Assembly (NCBI GenBank): GCA_937974415.1
Contig: CALJXB010000321.1
Span: 1 to 8,405 of the forward strand
Origin: an uncultured Kiloniellales bacterium
GTDB lineage: Bacteria; Pseudomonadota; Alphaproteobacteria; Kiloniellales; JAKSDN01
Reading direction: 5' to 3'
DNA length: 8,405 bases
This document shows, in pieces, positions 6,160 through 8,405 of the stretch. The stretch's first letter is position 1; each line of letters begins with the position of its first letter. The position numbers were made by a program, and so were the translations under genes. The notes beneath the pieces were generated by a model that had not been told where the DNA came from, searched no databases, and saw nothing but the letters and a program-made list of their open reading frames with translations.

Positions 6160-6876
6160 TCAGGCCCCGCCCGATTCGCGCGCCTGACGCGCCGCCTCGA
6201 GCGCGCCGCGGATGTCCCGCGCCGCCCTGCCCGGATCCTCCGCCCCGGCGATGGCGGAGACCACCGCGACGCCGTCGGCGCCGGCCTTGACGCAGTCCGC
6301 CGCGTTGCCGGCCGTGATGCCCCCGATGCCGATGATGGGAAGATCGTGGCTCATGCCCACCCTGAGGCGCCACAGCCCCTCTGCGGTAATCGCATCGCCG
6401 GCATCGGCCTTGGTCGCGGTCCCGAAGACCGGCCCGGCCCCCAGGTAGTCCACTGCGTCGAGGTCGATGGCGCGAACCTCGTGCAGGTCGGCGGCCGAGG
6501 CGCCGAGAATACGATGGCGGCCGATGGCCATGCGGGCCGACAGCACCGGCATGTCCTCCTGGCCGACATGCAGGCCGTCCGCATCGGCGGCCAGGACCGC
6601 TTCGGGGTGGTCGTTGATGATGAGCGGCACGCCGAGCGGCTGCAGGACGGCCTTGAGGGCCCGCGCCAGTTCGACCGTGCGCTGCAGGGAGGCGCCCTTC
6701 TCGCGCAGCTGCACCAGACTGGCACCGCCGCGCGCCGCCGCCACGGCGACGGCCTCGATATCCCGGCCTGCGCGCAGATCGGCAGTGCCGACGACCAGGT
6801 ACAGCAGGGGATCGAACCGCCGGCCGGTCTTGAGCCGCCGGTCCCGCCCCACCGAATGGCGGCCGAAGAGTTTCAC
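6160..6876 (-). CDS. thiE: Thiamine-phosphate synthase
   Basis: Joins HMP-pyrophosphate with thiazole phosphate to give thiamine monophosphate and pyrophosphate. The TIM-barrel motifs are intact: VQLREKGAS around residues 55-63 (pyrophosphate/pyrimidine contacts), LIINDHPEAVLAADADGLHVGQED at 85-108 (Asn88, Asp89, Asp108 region for substrate and Mg2+), DYLGAGPVFGTATK at 143-156 and IIGIGGIT at 181-188. At 238 residues it is about 20 longer than typical ThiE, the extra being an Arg-rich N-terminus before LLYLVVG. The start is GTG at 6874-6876, overlapping the thiM TGA stop by 3 nt (GTGA), with a GGGAG 10 nt upstream; tight coupling to thiM is expected. A shorter start is possible. Role and family are clear. 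Confidence 0.94.
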   Translation of the reverse strand: MKLFGRHSVGRDRRLKTGRRFDPLLYLVVGTADLRAGRDIEAVAVAAARGGASLVQLREKGASLQRTVELARALKAVLQPLGVPLIINDHPEAVLAADADGLHVGQEDMPVLSARMAIGRHRILGASAADLHEVRAIDLDAVDYLGAGPVFGTATKADAGDAITAEGLWRLRVGMSHDLPIIGIGGITAGNAADCVKAGADGVAVVSAIAGAEDPGRAARDIRGALEAARQARESGGA

Positions 6877-7700
6877 TGGATGCGCGCTCCCGCTTCCAGG
6901 CTGTCCTGGTCCAAATCGTAGAGCCGGTCGATCAGGCCGGCGCGAAAACTCGCCGGGCCCGAGGCCTCGGCCGCCGCCCGTTCGCCCGCCAGGCCGAGAA
7001 TCGCCAGCCCATGGCTGGCGGCCTTCAGGGCGTCGCCTTCCACCGCGCAGCAGGCCGCCATAAGAGCCGACAGGGCACAGCCGACGCCGGTCACCCTAGT
7101 CATCAAATGATGGCCGTTGGCGACCGCTGCAAGGCGCACGGCGTCGGTCACGTAATCGACCGAGCCGGAGACCGCGACCAGCGCCCCTGTCGAGCGGGAG
7201 AGGTCATGGGCCGCATCCAGGGCTTCGGCCGAATCGATGGGGCTGTCGACGCCGGCGGCCGGCGCCGCCTCGTCCTCGGCCATGGCCAGGATCTCCGCGG
7301 CGTTGCCGCGAATGACCGTCGGCTGCAGGCCGCTGAGCCGCTTGGCCAGTGACCGCCGCTCAGCGCTGGCGCCGACCCCGACGGGATCGAGCACCCAGGG
7401 CCGGCCCAGCTCGACCGCGTAGCGGGCGACCGCGATCATGGGCTCGACTCGGTCCGCGGTGAGAATACCGAGGTTGAGACAGAGCGCGTCGGCCAGGGCA
7501 ACGAAGTCCTCGGCCTCCGCCTTGTCCTGCGCCATCACGACCCGCGCCCCGGCGGCGAGCAGCAGGTTGGCCGTGAGGTCGGCGGCGACGAAGCTGGTGA
7601 TCACGTGAACCAGGGGCCGGCGTTCGCGCACCCGCTCAAGGGTCCGCCACGGGCCGAAGTCCGGACGCTCCGTGTCCTCGAATTCCTGCTGCGCCACCAC
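6873..7700 (-). CDS. thiM: Hydroxyethylthiazole kinase
   Basis: Phosphorylates 4-methyl-5-(2-hydroxyethyl)thiazole with ATP, supplying the thiazole substrate of the adjacent ThiE in thiamine salvage. Ribokinase-like motifs are in order: RPLVHVITSFVAADLTANLLLAAGA (28-52), CLNLGIL (74-80), WVLDPVGVGAS (102-112), IRGNAAEI (130-137) and TRVTGVGCALSALMA (201-215), with Cys208 at the catalytic cysteine position. The usual ITN and GASPxM signatures read ITS and GARVVM, which could alter thiazole binding. I chose the GTG at 7698-7700, preceded by AAGGGGG at 8 nt. This gives 275 residues, close to the usual 260-270. In-frame ATGs at 7784 and 7811 would add 28 or 37 Arg/Gly-rich residues unlike ThiM. 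No TPP riboswitch motif is visible upstream. Confidence 0.88.
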   Translation of the reverse strand: MVAQQEFEDTERPDFGPWRTLERVRERRPLVHVITSFVAADLTANLLLAAGARVVMAQDKAEAEDFVALADALCLNLGILTADRVEPMIAVARYAVELGRPWVLDPVGVGASAERRSLAKRLSGLQPTVIRGNAAEILAMAEDEAAPAAGVDSPIDSAEALDAAHDLSRSTGALVAVSGSVDYVTDAVRLAAVANGHHLMTRVTGVGCALSALMAACCAVEGDALKAASHGLAILGLAGERAAAEASGPASFRAGLIDRLYDLDQDSLEAGARIQ

Positions 7701-7708
7701 GCCCGCGT

Positions 7709-7715
7709 CCCCCTT
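7709..7715 (-). promoter_or_regulatory. Ribosome-binding site supporting the short thiM start
   Basis: The minus strand reads AAGGGGG, 8 nt before the GTG at 7698-7700. It favours this start over the upstream ATGs, neither of which has a comparable site. The surrounding sequence is purine-rich and imperfectly repetitive, so a chance match cannot be excluded. Confidence 0.4.
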
Positions 7716-7853
7716 GCGTCCCCTGCGCTTCCTGCGGTCCCCCCCGGGCCGGCGGCTTCTTCCAACGGCCGACCGACCGCCCATATTGTGAGACTCGAAA
7801 CGCGCATGCAACGGCGGCGTTCATCGGTTAGATTCCGTGCCGTCCGTCAGCCT

Positions 7854-7858
7854 GGAGG
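7854..7858 (+). promoter_or_regulatory. Ribosome-binding site of the solute-binding protein gene
   Basis: GGAGG lies 10 nt upstream of the TTG at 7869-7871. It is the only strong Shine-Dalgarno near the 5' end of this frame. An in-frame ATG at 7806 has no such site, so this element favours the TTG start. Confidence 0.55.
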
Positions 7859-7868
7859 ATTCCGATCG

Positions 7869-8405
7869 TTGCCACACCTACGCAGCCTCGCCGCCATCGT
7901 CGCCGCCAGTCTCGCCTTGCTCCTGGGAACGCCCGGCCCGGTTGCGGCCGGCGAGCTCAAGGTCGGCATCACCCAGTATCCCTCGACCCTGCACCCGTTG
8001 ATCGATTCCATGCTGGCGAAAAGCTACGTGCTGGCCATGACGCGGCGGCCGATCACCGCCTACGACCACGACTGGCAGCTGATCTGCATGCTCTGCGTCG
8101 AGCTGCCGAGCCTCGAGAACGGCTTGGCGGTGCCCGAGACCCTGGAGGACGGCAGCGAAGGCATCGCCGTCACCTACCAGCTGCATCCCGAGGCGACCTG
8201 GGGCGACGGCACGCCGGTCACCACCGAGGACGTGGTCTTCACCTGGGAGGTCGGGCGCCATCCCCAGTCGGGCGTCGCCGGCTTCGAGGCGTTCCGGCGG
8301 ATCCTCTCGATCGACGTGATCGACGACAAGACCTTCACGGTGCACGTCGACCGCATCACCTTCACCTACAACGCCTCGGGCGGCTTCGACCTGCTGCCGG
8401 CCCAC
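7869..8405 (+). CDS. ABC transporter periplasmic solute-binding protein, family 5 (DppA/OppA type), N-terminal part
   Basis: First 179 codons of an extracytoplasmic binding protein for a peptide or peptide-like ligand; the rest lies beyond the window. Family 5 features are GELKVGITQYPSTLHPL just after the leader, and PEATWGDGTPVTTEDVVFTWE, the typical W-DG-PVTA-DVVF motif with Ala replaced by Thr. VIDDKTFTVHV follows. The N-terminus is a signal peptide: PHLRS, a hydrophobic core LAAIVAASLALLLG, and a likely signal-peptidase I site after Ala27 (VAA-GE). I chose the TTG at 7869-7871 because of GGAGG 10 nt upstream. An in-frame ATG at 7806 would add 21 Arg-rich residues (MQRRRSSVRFR...) before the signal peptide. 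It is divergent from thiM. Whether it imports a thiamine-related compound cannot be told from sequence. Confidence 0.87.
   Translation, partial: MPHLRSLAAIVAASLALLLGTPGPVAAGELKVGITQYPSTLHPLIDSMLAKSYVLAMTRRPITAYDHDWQLICMLCVELPSLENGLAVPETLEDGSEGIAVTYQLHPEATWGDGTPVTTEDVVFTWEVGRHPQSGVAGFEAFRRILSIDVIDDKTFTVHVDRITFTYNASGGFDLLPAH

Larger units (their letters stand above)
7701..7868. other. Divergent intergenic region between thiM and the solute-binding protein gene
   Basis: About 168 bp if the short starts are right. On the minus strand a weak promoter-like pair, TTGCAT (7811 to 7806) and CAATAT (7788 to 7783), is separated by 17 nt and would start thiM transcription downstream of the upstream ATGs. 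A purine-rich imperfect tandem repeat of a CGCARGGGA-like unit lies at about 7704-7738. No thi-box sequence (CTGAGA, ACCTGATC-type core) was found, and no convincing plus-strand promoter. Confidence 0.45.

Noticed and set aside
7812..7868. TPP riboswitch upstream of thiM
   Set aside because: CTGACGGA and AACCGATG faintly resemble thi-box pieces, but the CTGAGA and ACCTGATC-type cores and the expected pairing are missing.
7878..8405. Minus-strand open frame opposite the solute-binding protein
   Set aside because: The plus strand has a signal peptide and family 5 motifs; the minus frame has no recognisable family and is a shadow.

Overview
The window is GC-rich (roughly 70% by eye). Its content points to an alphaproteobacterium, probably of the Rhodospirillales/Kiloniellales type: an imuA-imuB-dnaE2 cassette with a GTTC-N7-GTTC LexA box, strong C/G third-position codon bias, and GTG and TTG starts next to purine-rich Shine-Dalgarno sites. 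No tRNA, rRNA, CRISPR array, insertion sequence or phage gene was seen. Genes are dense: seven complete and one partial on the minus strand, plus one partial on the plus strand at the right end.

Positions 1-3578 (minus strand) hold the SOS-inducible mutagenic repair cassette. A sigma70-like promoter overlaps a LexA box at 3539-3553. It drives imuA (RecA-like accessory protein), imuB (catalytically degenerate Y-family polymerase homologue, overlapping imuA by 86 bp) and dnaE2 (error-prone polymerase III alpha subunit, starting 7 nt after imuB and leaving the window at position 1). Together these form the ImuABC translesion mutasome that works at the sliding clamp after DNA damage.

Positions 3628-5740 (minus strand) hold a likely two-gene unit. 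It has a patatin-like phospholipase with an intact Ser/Asp dyad, then a crotonase-fold enoyl-CoA hydratase/isomerase 37 nt later. The 247-bp upstream region contains an AT-rich promoter-like stretch and a 10-bp inverted repeat at the expected transcription start, which could be an operator.

Positions 5742-7860 (minus strand) hold thiM and thiE, overlapping by 3 nt. They make thiamine monophosphate from salvaged hydroxyethylthiazole and HMP-pyrophosphate. A small single-domain cupin of unknown role follows 52 nt downstream. No TPP riboswitch is visible upstream of thiM. Divergent from thiM, at 7869-8405 on the plus strand, is the 5' part of a family 5 (DppA/OppA-type) periplasmic solute-binding protein with a signal peptide and a probable TTG start.

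The least expected structure is two short AT-rich, rare-codon islands inside conserved GC-rich genes: 1459-1521 in imuB and 3865-3939 in the crotonase. Neither changes the protein length expected for its family. I see no clear new multi-gene system; the rest is recognisable metabolism and DNA repair with some atypical residues.
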